Shown: positions 1 to 5,743 of the stretch, piece after piece
Layout: every line of letters starts with the position of its first letter
Numbering within the stretch: position 1 is the stretch's first letter
Source: JBQTII01 sp052388275
Lineage (GTDB): Bacteria > Actinomycetota > Actinomycetes > Sporichthyales > Sporichthyaceae
Assembly: GCA_052388275.1 (NCBI GenBank)
Contig: JBQTII010000129.1
Span: 1-12,987 of the forward strand
DNA: 12,987 nt
Direction of reading: 5' to 3'
Program-made: the position numbers and the translations under genes
Notes under the pieces: generated by a model
Databases searched by the model: none
Told to the model about the DNA's origin: nothing
Seen by the model: only the letters and a program-made list of their open reading frames with translations

Positions 1-87
1 GAGCCGCGCCCGTTCCGCCGCGGTGCCCAGTATCAGCCGCGCGTCCGCCCGGCTCTGGTCGGCCGCGGAGTGCAGGTGCCGCTACAC
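1..87 (-). pseudogene. pyrB: pyrB 5' end (aspartate carbamoyltransferase), TAG at codon 2, cut by window edge
   Basis: This is the N-terminus of aspartate carbamoyltransferase, which makes carbamoyl-aspartate in pyrimidine synthesis. After the stop, the minus strand reads RHLHSAADQSRADARLIL, which matches the actinobacterial PyrB start (KRHLISAADLTRD in Streptomyces, from memory). The expected GTG start is at 87-85, preceded at about 5 bases by an AGGGG Shine-Dalgarno sequence. The next codon, 84-82, is TAG where relatives have Lys (AAG). None of the 27 codons from 81 to 1 is ATG, GTG or TTG, so no ordinary restart is available here; CTG at 75-73 is the only weak option. The gene order pyrR-pyrB is the usual one. 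As written the gene looks broken, but a single-base sequencing error would produce the same picture. The rest of the gene lies outside the window. Confidence 0.72.
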
Positions 88-674
88 CGCGGCCCCTGCG
101 GCGCCCGGGTACCCAGGCGCACCGCGTCGATTCCGTCGATCTCCGCCAGGCGCACCCCCACGGACTCCGACAGTGAGGTCGGCAGGTTCTTGCCGACGAA
201 GTCGGCGCGGATCGGCAGTTCGCGATGCCCTCGGTCGACCAGCACCGCAAGTTGGACGGCTCGGGGGCGGCCGATGTCGTTGAGGGCGTCCAGGGCTGCT
301 CGGATCGTGCGTCCGGAGAACAGCACGTCGTCCACCAGCACGACGATTCTGCCGTCGATGTGCTCGCCGGGGATCTCGGTGTGCCCGAGGCCTCGTGCCG
401 GGCGTAGGCGCAAGTCGTCGCGATACGGGGTGACATCCAGCGCGCCCGCGGCAGCCGGCGTACCCTCGACCTCGCCGATCCGTTCGGCCAGCCGGCGCGC
501 CAGCGGCACTCCGCGCCGGGGGATCCCCAGCAGAACGACATCGCGGGAGCCCTTGTTGCGCTCCACGATCTCGTGGGCGATGCGGGTCAGCGCGCGACGC
601 ACGTCGGCGGCATCCAGAACGACCCGCCCGGCCTCCGGGGGGCTCCCGGGGTCGGTGTTGCGGCCTGCACTCAT
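33..674 (-). CDS. pyrR: PyrR: pyrimidine operon regulator / uracil phosphoribosyltransferase-like, with abnormal C-terminal extension
   Basis: PyrR is an RNA-binding regulator of pyr genes that responds to UMP/UTP; it has a phosphoribosyltransferase fold and often residual UPRTase activity. The PRPP-binding signature VVLVDDVLFSGRTIRAAL lies near residues 111-128, and the typical C-terminal FVGKNLPTSLSE motif at 159-170. I chose the ATG at 674 over the upstream in-frame start at 734 because it has a purine-rich GGAAGGGGG Shine-Dalgarno sequence at good spacing, and because the upstream codons would run through the PyrR-binding hairpin. The product is 213 residues, whereas the family is usually about 180-195. 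Residue 197 is Cys (TGT, 86-84) exactly where a TGA stop overlapping the pyrB GTG would be expected, so residues 197-213 are probably a readthrough tail of low-complexity Pro/Arg/Thr sequence read from the pyrB region. The core should be functional. Confidence 0.93.
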   Translation of the reverse strand: MSAGRNTDPGSPPEAGRVVLDAADVRRALTRIAHEIVERNKGSRDVVLLGIPRRGVPLARRLAERIGEVEGTPAAAGALDVTPYRDDLRLRPARGLGHTEIPGEHIDGRIVVLVDDVLFSGRTIRAALDALNDIGRPRAVQLAVLVDRGHRELPIRADFVGKNLPTSLSESVGVRLAEIDGIDAVRLGTRAPQGPRCSGTCTPRPTRAGRTRG

Positions 675-689
675 GCCAGGACCCCCTTC

Positions 690-707
690 CCCGCCTCTCT
701 GGACGGG
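690..707 (-). promoter_or_regulatory. PyrR-binding RNA hairpin in the pyrR leader
   Basis: The minus-strand leader reads CCCG, then UCCAGAGAGG, then CGGG: a 4-bp stem closing a 10-nt loop. The loop core UCCAGAGAGGC is the conserved PyrR-binding sequence known from Bacillus pyr attenuators and mycobacterial pyr leaders. The 3' arm runs directly into the GGAAGGGGG Shine-Dalgarno sequence of pyrR, 15 bases before the ATG at 674. This fits translational repression as described for Mycobacterium smegmatis: PyrR plus UMP would hold the hairpin and hide the ribosome site. The mechanism is inferred; the motif itself is clear. Confidence 0.8.
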
Positions 708-733
708 TGTTAAAGGACGGTCGAATCCCCGCA

Positions 734-739
734 AGGTTA
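734..739 (-). promoter_or_regulatory. possible -10 element of pyrR promoter
   Basis: TAACCT on the minus strand fits the actinobacterial TANNNT -10 pattern and would start a transcript near 727. That gives a leader of about 50 bases that carries the whole PyrR-binding hairpin. I see no convincing -35 hexamer 16-18 bases upstream. This is a position-based guess. Confidence 0.25.
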
Positions 740-812
740 TCAGCGCCCGGCGGTCGCACGCGCCGTGGGTCGGGCCACGTCGGTGGCTACCGGCACCCTC
801 GGCGGATACGTA

Positions 813-841
813 TTGACGCGACTGTTCACTCTACGTAGCGT
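813..841 (+). promoter_or_regulatory. bldD promoter, housekeeping sigma type
   Basis: TTGACG (813-818) and TAGCGT (836-841) are separated by exactly 17 bases, fitting the TTGAC(A/G)-N17-TANNNT pattern of HrdB/SigA-dependent actinobacterial promoters. Transcription would begin near 848, leaving a leader of about 77 bases before the bldD GTG at 925. Confidence 0.6.
825..839 (+). promoter_or_regulatory. candidate BldD operator overlapping the bldD promoter
   Basis: The sequence TCACTCTACGTAG (826-838) agrees at 7 of 9 fixed positions with the published BldD consensus TNACNC(A/T)GNGTNA. The two mismatches are A for G at 833 and G for A at 838. It lies across the spacer and -10 of the bldD promoter, where binding would block transcription. 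S. coelicolor BldD represses its own gene, so autorepression is plausible. Nearby TACG/CGTA palindromes at 807-812 and 842-852 may be extra half-sites. Confidence 0.4.
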
Positions 842-924
842 TACGTTCCGTAGCGCACGCGGGATTGTTCAGCACACAGCGTGAGGACCGAGTGGTCCGA
901 ACGCCCGCCGACTCGGGAGAAGAC

Positions 925-1416
925 GTGGCCACCGACTACGCGAAGGCCCTGGGCGCTCGCCTGCGCGCCATCCGCACCCAGCAAGGACTCTCCCTGCACG
1001 GGGTCGAGGAGAAATCCAAGGGTAGATGGAAGGCCGTCGTCGTCGGCTCTTACGAGCGCGGCGACCGTGCGGTGACTGTGCAGAAGCTCGCCGAACTGGC
1101 GAACTTCTACGGGGTGCCCGTCGGTGAGCTGCTCCCGGGTGGCACTCCCACCGGTGCGGCCGAGCCGCCCCCGCGCCTGGTCATCGACCTCGAACGGCTC
1201 CAGCAGGTTGCGCACGAGAAGGCCGGCCCGCTGATGCGCTACGCGGCCACCATCCAGAGCCAGCGCGGGGATTACAACGGCAAGGTGCTCTCGATCCGCC
1301 AGGACGATCTGCGCACGCTCTCGGTCATCTACGACATCCCGCCCAGCGCCCTCACCGAGGAGCTCATCAGCTGGGGAGTTCTGTCACCCGACGCCCGTGG
1401 CGCGCTGGACCTCTAG
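925..1416 (+). CDS. bldD: BldD: c-di-GMP-responsive developmental master regulator
   Basis: BldD dimerises on tetrameric c-di-GMP and represses sporulation genes during vegetative growth in Streptomyces. Residues 4-70 form an XRE/lambda-repressor-like helix-turn-helix domain containing LRAIRTQQGLSLHGVEEKS and VVGSYERGDRAVTVQKLAEL. Residues 85-163 form the C-terminal ligand domain. The c-di-GMP signature RxD-X8-RxxD is intact as R114-G-D116 and R125-Q-D-D128, at the same residue numbers as S. coelicolor BldD. The GTG at 925 is preferred because GGGAGA sits 4-9 bases upstream and the protein then starts VATDYAKALGARL, like its orthologues; the in-frame start at 865 would add 20 unrelated residues. 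The product is 163 residues, against 167 in S. coelicolor. The gene is monocistronic, divergent from pyrR and convergent with nusB. It may repress itself through a site overlapping its promoter. Confidence 0.96.
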   Translation: MATDYAKALGARLRAIRTQQGLSLHGVEEKSKGRWKAVVVGSYERGDRAVTVQKLAELANFYGVPVGELLPGGTPTGAAEPPPRLVIDLERLQQVAHEKAGPLMRYAATIQSQRGDYNGKVLSIRQDDLRTLSVIYDIPPSALTEELISWGVLSPDARGALDL

Positions 1417-1431
1417 CCCCAACCTCTGAGT

Positions 1432-1469
1432 GTGTCCCGGGCTAATCCAAGGGGGCGAAAGCCCGACAC
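1432..1469. terminator. hairpin between convergent bldD and nusB
   Basis: GTGT (1432-1435) plus CGGGCT (1438-1443) pair with AGCCCG (1460-1465) plus ACAC (1466-1469). This gives 10 base pairs with a 2-base bulge and a 16-base loop. It lies 16 bases after the bldD stop and 29 bases after the nusB stop, so it could end both transcripts. There is no U tract, which is common for actinobacterial terminators. Confidence 0.5.
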
Positions 1470-1497
1470 GCATACAGAAGTTGGCGCAGTCGTGTCC

Positions 1498-1908
1498 CTA
1501 GAAGACCAGCGTCGGCTTGAGGTCCAGAATTCGCGCGAGCAGGCCGTTGACGAAGCCTGGTGAGTCGTCGGTGGACAGGCTCCGGGCCAGCTCGACGGCC
1601 TCGCTGATCGCCACCGCGTCCGGGACATCGCCGGCGTAGAGCAGCTCGTACACCCCCACCCGCAACACGTTGCGGTCGACCGCCGGCATCCGCTCCAACG
1701 GCCAATCGACGGAGTACGTGGCAAGCAGGTCGTCGATGCGCTCGCGGTTGCTCACCACACCCTCGACGAGCGTGACGGTGTAGTCCCCGACCGGAGGATC
1801 GGCGAGGGTGCGCCGTTCGCTCAGGGTCGCCAGGACGCCGCGCCCGCGTTGCTCGGCCTCAAAAAGGATGTCGACCGCGCGCTTTCGGGCTTTGCCGCGA
1901 GAAGACAT
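1498..1908 (-). CDS. nusB: NusB transcription antitermination factor
   Basis: NusB pairs with NusE (ribosomal protein S10) on boxA RNA to prevent premature termination of rRNA transcripts. The 136-residue protein opens with SRGKARKRAVDILFEAEQRG, the family's basic N-terminal helix. It continues with LVEGVVSNRERIDDLL, VDRNVLRVGVYELLY and the conserved AISEAVELARSLSTDDSPGFVNGLLARI near the C-terminus, so it is full length. The ATG lies 4 bases after the efp TAA; AAGGG overlaps that stop and is too close to act well as a Shine-Dalgarno sequence, so translation is probably coupled to efp. nusB is the last gene of the aroC-nusB transcription unit and ends opposite bldD. Confidence 0.96.
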   Translation of the reverse strand: MSSRGKARKRAVDILFEAEQRGRGVLATLSERRTLADPPVGDYTVTLVEGVVSNRERIDDLLATYSVDWPLERMPAVDRNVLRVGVYELLYAGDVPDAVAISEAVELARSLSTDDSPGFVNGLLARILDLKPTLVF

Positions 1909-1912
1909 GCCC

Positions 1913-2473
1913 TTAGTTCACACGTCCGAGGTAACCACCCGAGCGGGTGTCCACCTTGACCTTCTCGCCGGTGGTGATGAACAGCGGCACATTGATGGTG
2001 GCGCCGGTCTCCAGCGTCGCGGGCTTGGTCCCCGCCGTCGAGCGGTCTCCGGCCATCCCGGGCTCGGTGTAGGAGATCACCAGCTCGACCGAGGCCGGTA
2101 GCTCGATGTAGAGCACGGCTCCCTCGTTCTGGGCCACGGTGGCGACCTGGTTCTCCAGCATGAAGCCCGCGGCGTCCCCGACGATGGCCGCCGCGATGGT
2201 GATCTGCTCGTAGGAGTCGGTGTCCATGAACACGAAGTCCTCCCCGTCCTTGTACAGGTAGGACATGTCGCGCTTGTCGACCGTGGCGGTCTCGACCTTG
2301 ATCCCGGCGTTGAAGGTCTTGTCCACGACCTTGCCCGAGAGGACGTGCTTGAGCTTGGTCCGCACGAAGGCCGGGCCCTTGCCGGGCTTGACGTGCTGGA
2401 ACTCGACCACCGTCCACAACTGGTTGTCGATCTTGAGCACGATGCCGTTCTTCAGGTCGTTCGTCGTTGCCAC
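1913..2473 (-). CDS. efp: Elongation factor P
   Basis: EF-P binds the ribosome between the P and E sites and rescues stalling at polyproline stretches. The 186-residue length is standard. Domain I covers about residues 1-65, with the functional loop HVKPGKGPAF at 27-36 and its tip Lys at 32. Two OB-fold domains follow, with the signature VISYTEPGMAGDRSTAGTKPATLETGATINVPLFI near 132-165 (cited in parts in the literature as the EF-P signature region). The start is GTG at 2473, with GGAGAA about 7 bases upstream. The loop is the PGKGP type typical of actinobacteria. No EpmA, YmfI or EarP modification gene is visible here, consistent with reports that this subfamily works with an unmodified lysine. 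It lies 27 bases downstream of pepQ and directly before nusB. Confidence 0.97.
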   Translation of the reverse strand: MATTNDLKNGIVLKIDNQLWTVVEFQHVKPGKGPAFVRTKLKHVLSGKVVDKTFNAGIKVETATVDKRDMSYLYKDGEDFVFMDTDSYEQITIAAAIVGDAAGFMLENQVATVAQNEGAVLYIELPASVELVISYTEPGMAGDRSTAGTKPATLETGATINVPLFITTGEKVKVDTRSGGYLGRVN

Positions 2474-2500
2474 GGCAAGGTTCTCCAGATCACAGCGGGT

Positions 2501-3592
2501 CTAATCCAGGACGAGCAGCTCTTTGGTCGTCAGGGTGAGCAGCTCAGCGCCGCCATCGGCCTCGTCGCGGACGACGAGCGTGTCCTCGATCCGGATGCCC
2601 CCGATTCCGGACAGGTACACCCCGGGCTCGACGGTGACCGGCGTGAGCGCACGGAGTCTACCTGCGCTGGTGGGGCCGATCAGCGGCGCCTCGTGGATCG
2701 CCAGACCGATGCCGTGGCCCAGACCGTGCAGATAATGCTCACCGTGACCGGCCGCGACGATCACGGCGCGAGCCGCGGCGTCCACCGCGACCACCTCGAC
2801 GCCCGGGGCCAACGCCTCGCGGCCGGCGCGCTGAGCCGCGAACACCAGGTCGTAAAGCTCGATCTGCCAGGGCGCCGGTTCGGTGCCGATGACGAAGGTG
2901 CGGGTCATGTCGGAGTGGTAACCCTCGACCCGGGCGCCGAAGTCGATCTTGAGCAGGTCCCCGTCGCAGATCCGTCGCTCCGTGGGCCGGTGATGCGGGA
3001 TCGCCGAGTTCTCCCCTGCCGCCACAATGGTGTCGAATGCGGGCGCCTCGGCGCCCTTGTCGAGCATCCGCCGTTCCAGCTCGCGGGCAACGTGACGCTC
3101 GCTGCGTCCACTCACCAGACCTTCCATCACTTCGGCCAGGGCGGAGTCGGCGATCGCTGCGGCGGCGCGCAACAGCGCGATCTCTGCCTCGTCCTTGACC
3201 GCGCGCAGGTCCTCGACCTGCTGCCCGAGCGGGGCGAACTCCAGGTCGGCGTGTTCGCGCTGCAGGTGCTGGTGGGCCTCCACGGTCATCTTGTGCGCCT
3301 CGAAACCCAGGCGCCGAACCCCGAGTCGGGCTGCGCGCTCGGTGAGCACGAGCGCGCAGGCCCGGTCGGTGATCAGCTCGGCGTCGGGGGCCTGCGTCAG
3401 CGCCTGGGTCGTGTATCGCCCGTCGGTGGCCAGCAGCGTGTGCTCTGCGCTGACCAGCAGCGCGGCATGGGAGCCGGTGAATCCGCTCAGGTAGCGGATG
3501 TTGGTCAGGTCGGTGACCAGTGCCGCGTCGAGGTCGAGCTCGACGAAGCGGGCGCGCAGCAGATCACGTCGGCGGGCGTGGGAATCGGGCAC
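2501..3592 (-). CDS. pepQ: M24B metallopeptidase (Xaa-Pro aminopeptidase / PepQ-type)
   Basis: This is a cytoplasmic dinuclear-metal peptidase of the creatinase/aminopeptidase P fold, which cleaves Xaa-Pro bonds. Residues 8-125 are the creatinase N-domain (IRYLSGFTGSHAALLV) and 135-355 the pita-bread catalytic domain. All five metal ligands can be placed: D217 in KIDFGAR, D228 in HSDMTRTF, H293 in GLGHGIGLAIHE, E322 in VEPGVY and E336 in IRIEDT. The 363-residue length is typical. The start is GTG at 3592, supported by the normal N-terminus and by the 19-base distance to the aroQ stop; its Shine-Dalgarno sequence (GGCGGG) is weak. A pepQ-like gene before efp is the usual actinobacterial and Bacillus order. 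Whether it is an aminopeptidase P or a prolidase cannot be settled from the sequence alone. Confidence 0.93.
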   Translation of the reverse strand: MPDSHARRRDLLRARFVELDLDAALVTDLTNIRYLSGFTGSHAALLVSAEHTLLATDGRYTTQALTQAPDAELITDRACALVLTERAARLGVRRLGFEAHKMTVEAHQHLQREHADLEFAPLGQQVEDLRAVKDEAEIALLRAAAAIADSALAEVMEGLVSGRSERHVARELERRMLDKGAEAPAFDTIVAAGENSAIPHHRPTERRICDGDLLKIDFGARVEGYHSDMTRTFVIGTEPAPWQIELYDLVFAAQRAGREALAPGVEVVAVDAAARAVIVAAGHGEHYLHGLGHGIGLAIHEAPLIGPTSAGRLRALTPVTVEPGVYLSGIGGIRIEDTLVVRDEADGGAELLTLTTKELLVLD

Positions 3593-3611
3593 CCCGCCAG
3601 GGTAGGGCGGC

Positions 3612-4046
3612 TCAGCCCAGTTCGTGTACGGCGCGCAACGCGAGGCGGTAGGAGTCCAGGCCGAAGCCCGCGATCGTGCCGGTCGCGACTGCGGCGATCA
3701 CCGAGTTGTGCCGGAACTGCTCCCGCGCGGCGGGGTTGGAGATGTGCACCTCGATCAGTGGCGCCGGTAGCTGAGCGCAGGCATCCCGGAGCGCGTAGGA
3801 GTAATGGGTGAAGGCGGCCGGATTCAGGATCACCGGGATCTGCGCATCTGCGGCGGCGTGCAACCAGGCCACGAGCTCGGCCTCGTCATCGCTCTGGCGC
3901 ACCTCGACGGCCAGGCCCAGCTCGGCCCCCGTCGTCCTGCACAGCTTGAGAAGACCCTGGTAGTCCACGGCGCCGTAGACGTCGGGCTCGCGTGAACCCA
4001 GGCGGCCCAGGTTCGGCCCGTTGAGCACCCACACCGTGCGCGTCAT
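3612..4046 (-). CDS. aroQ: Type II 3-dehydroquinate dehydratase
   Basis: The enzyme dehydrates 3-dehydroquinate to 3-dehydroshikimate, step three of the shikimate pathway, as a cytoplasmic dodecamer in known members. The sequence is 144 residues, as usual. Catalytic and substrate residues line up with the M. tuberculosis enzyme: R19 and Y24 in SREPDVYG, N75 in ILNPAAF, H81 in FTHYS, H101 in EVHISN and R112. The actinobacterial QSDDEAELVAWLH segment replaces the commoner QSNxEG. The ATG at 4046 has AGAAGG about 11 bases upstream, rather far away. The gene is unusual within the operon in being separated from aroB by a 73-base gap with strong secondary structure. Confidence 0.97.
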   Translation of the reverse strand: MTRTVWVLNGPNLGRLGSREPDVYGAVDYQGLLKLCRTTGAELGLAVEVRQSDDEAELVAWLHAAADAQIPVILNPAAFTHYSYALRDACAQLPAPLIEVHISNPAAREQFRHNSVIAAVATGTIAGFGLDSYRLALRAVHELG

Positions 4047-4065
4047 CGCTGCACCAACCTTCTGA

Positions 4066-4110
4066 CGTCCGACGAATAGCGTCCTATCGCCCGCCTTTCG
4101 TCGGACGCTA
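4066..4110 (-). promoter_or_regulatory. two mutually exclusive stem-loops in the aroB-aroQ gap
   Basis: On the minus strand CGTCCGACGAA (4107-4097) pairs perfectly over 11 bp with TTCGTCGGACG (4076-4066). TAGCGTCC (4110-4103) also pairs perfectly over 8 bp with GGACGCTA (4084-4077). The two 5' arms share CGTCC (4107-4103), so both full stems cannot form together. The structure ends 19 bases before the aroQ ATG. It could be an attenuator, a partial terminator or an RNA-processing site; I cannot tell which. Confidence 0.55.
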
Positions 4111-4119
4111 CGGGGATTT

Positions 4120-5217
4120 TCACGCGCTGATCCTCCGAAAGGCCTCGATCAGGTCGGCGGGGTCCGGGGAGTCCGCGATCGCCGGGGAAGCGACGCCGTC
4201 GAGCACAACGAAGCGAAGCCGGTCGGCGCGGGACTTCTTGTCCACCCGCATTGCCTCGTGTAGCTCGGCCCAGCGGTCCTCGCGGTAGGTCGTCGGCAGT
4301 CCGACGCGGGTGAGGATCTCGCGGTGCCGCGCGACGAGGTCGGTTCCGATGCGGCCCTGCAGTGCGGCCAGTTCCGCGACGAAGACCATGCCGACGGACA
4401 CTGCGTGCCCGTGCCGCCAGGTGTAGCCGGAGACCTTCTCGATGGCGTGCGCGAGCGTATGCCCGTAGTTGAGCATTTCCCGGCCCACGCCGCCGCCGGC
4501 ACCGGTTTCCTTGAGGTCTGCAGCGACGACGGTGGCCTTCACCGCGATCGAACGGGCGATGAGCTCGCGAGCGTGGGGCCCGTCGACGCGCCCTGCCGCG
4601 GCCGGATCATCTTCGATCAGCGTCAGGATCTTCGGGTCGGCGATGAAGCCGGCCTTGATCACCTCGGCCAGCCCGCTGACCCACTCCGGATCGGGCAGAC
4701 TCGCGAGGGCGTCCAGGTCCACCAGCACCCCGGCCGGTTCGTGAAAACAGCCGACCAGGTTCTTGCCGGCCGCGGTGTTGATCCCGGTCTTGCCGCCCAC
4801 GGCCGCGTCGACCATGGCAAGCAGGGTGGTGGGGATATGGACGACGCGAACCCCGCGCAGCCAGGTCGCGGCGACGAACCCGGCGAGGTCGGTGGTTGCC
4901 CCCCCGCCGACGCTGACGACCGCGTCACTGCGGGTGAAGTTGGCCTCGCCCAACGCCGCCCAGCACTGCTCGGCCACGGCCGCGGTCTTGGCCGCCTCCC
5001 CGTCCGGGATGGCGAGCTCGCGGACGCGGTAGCCAGCGTCGAGCAGGACCTTCTCGACCGGCAGGGCGAGCTCGCGCAGCGGGGCAGGGCAGATCAGGGC
5101 GACCTGGGCGACGGACGGGCCCAGGATCGCCGGAAGTTCACCCGCGAGCCCGTGCCCCACGACCACGTCGTAGGGGCTGGCGCCGCGCACCGCGATCCTG
5201 GCGACCTGCTCACTCAT
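4120..5217 (-). CDS. aroB: 3-dehydroquinate synthase
   Basis: This NAD+- and Zn2+/Co2+-dependent enzyme cyclises DAHP to 3-dehydroquinate, step two of the shikimate pathway. Visible motifs are the dinucleotide-binding VSVGGGATTDLAGFVAATW (101-119), PTTLLAMVDAAVGGKTGIN (129-147) and KNLVGCFHEPAGVL (152-165). Metal ligands are E185 in GLAEVIKAG, H253 in LNYGHTLAHAIE and H269 in WRHGHAVSVGM. The 365 residues compare with about 362 in E. coli. The ATG at 5217 is chosen because GGAGG lies 6 bases upstream and the protein then begins normally; the in-frame extension to 5325 would read an Arg/Pro-rich shadow of aroK. The start overlaps the end of aroK by 8 bases (ATGAGTGA), suggesting translational coupling. 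The short Gly-rich insert GAGGGVGRE before LNYGH (239-247) is ordinary in actinobacteria. Confidence 0.97.
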   Translation of the reverse strand: MSEQVARIAVRGASPYDVVVGHGLAGELPAILGPSVAQVALICPAPLRELALPVEKVLLDAGYRVRELAIPDGEAAKTAAVAEQCWAALGEANFTRSDAVVSVGGGATTDLAGFVAATWLRGVRVVHIPTTLLAMVDAAVGGKTGINTAAGKNLVGCFHEPAGVLVDLDALASLPDPEWVSGLAEVIKAGFIADPKILTLIEDDPAAAGRVDGPHARELIARSIAVKATVVAADLKETGAGGGVGREMLNYGHTLAHAIEKVSGYTWRHGHAVSVGMVFVAELAALQGRIGTDLVARHREILTRVGLPTTYREDRWAELHEAMRVDKKSRADRLRFVVLDGVASPAIADSPDPADLIEAFRRISA

Positions 5218-5743
5218 GTGCTGCCTCCGCGGTTGAGTGCTGTGGGGCCGCGATCGCGGCGACGACTGCGGTCGCCACCGCGGCCGCGTTCGCGTCCGCG
5301 CTGACGGTCGTGGTGGCGACCGCAAGGTAGGCGGGGCGACGGGCCGCCATCAGGGTCATCAAGGTCTTGCGGGGATTACCCAGCAAGAGCGGGCGATCAC
5401 GGTTGAATCCGACGCGGCGCGCGGCGGCACCCAGCCCGACGTCGAGAAAGACCACCGTGTGAGCGCGCAGCGACTGCTGCGTCGCGGGGTCCTCGACCGC
5501 CCCACCGCCGAGCGCCAGGACTCCGTCGTGCTCGTCCAGGGCCCGCACCACCGCGGCACGCTCAAGGGCACGGAACGCCGCCTCGCCGTCCTCGACGAAG
5601 ATGTCCGAGATCGGCTTGCCCGCGCTCGCCTCGATGTCGGCGTCGGTGTCGCGGAACGTCAGACCCAGGCGACGCGCGACGGCCCGACCCACCGTCGACT
5701 TCCCCGCACCAGGGGGACCCACCAGGACGACCCGCGGACTCAT
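5210..5743 (-). CDS. aroK: Shikimate kinase
   Basis: The kinase phosphorylates shikimate to shikimate-3-phosphate with ATP. The 177-residue P-loop protein has Walker A GPPGAGKST at 9-17, the DTDADIE segment with D34, R58 in AFRALE, the GGG motif at 79-81 and the lid NRDRPLL with R117 and R136. These positions coincide with the numbered substrate residues of M. tuberculosis shikimate kinase. Its ATG overlaps the aroC stop as ATGA (5743-5740), and its own end overlaps the aroB start, so aroC-aroK-aroB are translated as a coupled set. The C-terminal 30 residues are Ala-rich and poorly conserved, as is common. Confidence 0.97.
   Translation of the reverse strand: MSPRVVLVGPPGAGKSTVGRAVARRLGLTFRDTDADIEASAGKPISDIFVEDGEAAFRALERAAVVRALDEHDGVLALGGGAVEDPATQQSLRAHTVVFLDVGLGAAARRVGFNRDRPLLLGNPRKTLMTLMAARRPAYLAVATTTVSADANAAAVATAVVAAIAAPQHSTAEAAHE

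Noticed and set aside
82..759. Minus-strand frame overlapping pyrR that ends at the pyrB TAG
   Set aside because: It is the pyrB reading frame running back through pyrR. The sequence is Arg/Gly-rich with no family resemblance; only the bases from 87 down resemble PyrB.
4066..4110. An H-type pseudoknot in the aroB-aroQ gap
   Set aside because: The arm order a-b-a'-b' would allow it on paper, but there are no linker bases between a and b or between a' and b'. Crossing an 8-bp stem with no loop is sterically unlikely; alternative hairpins are simpler.
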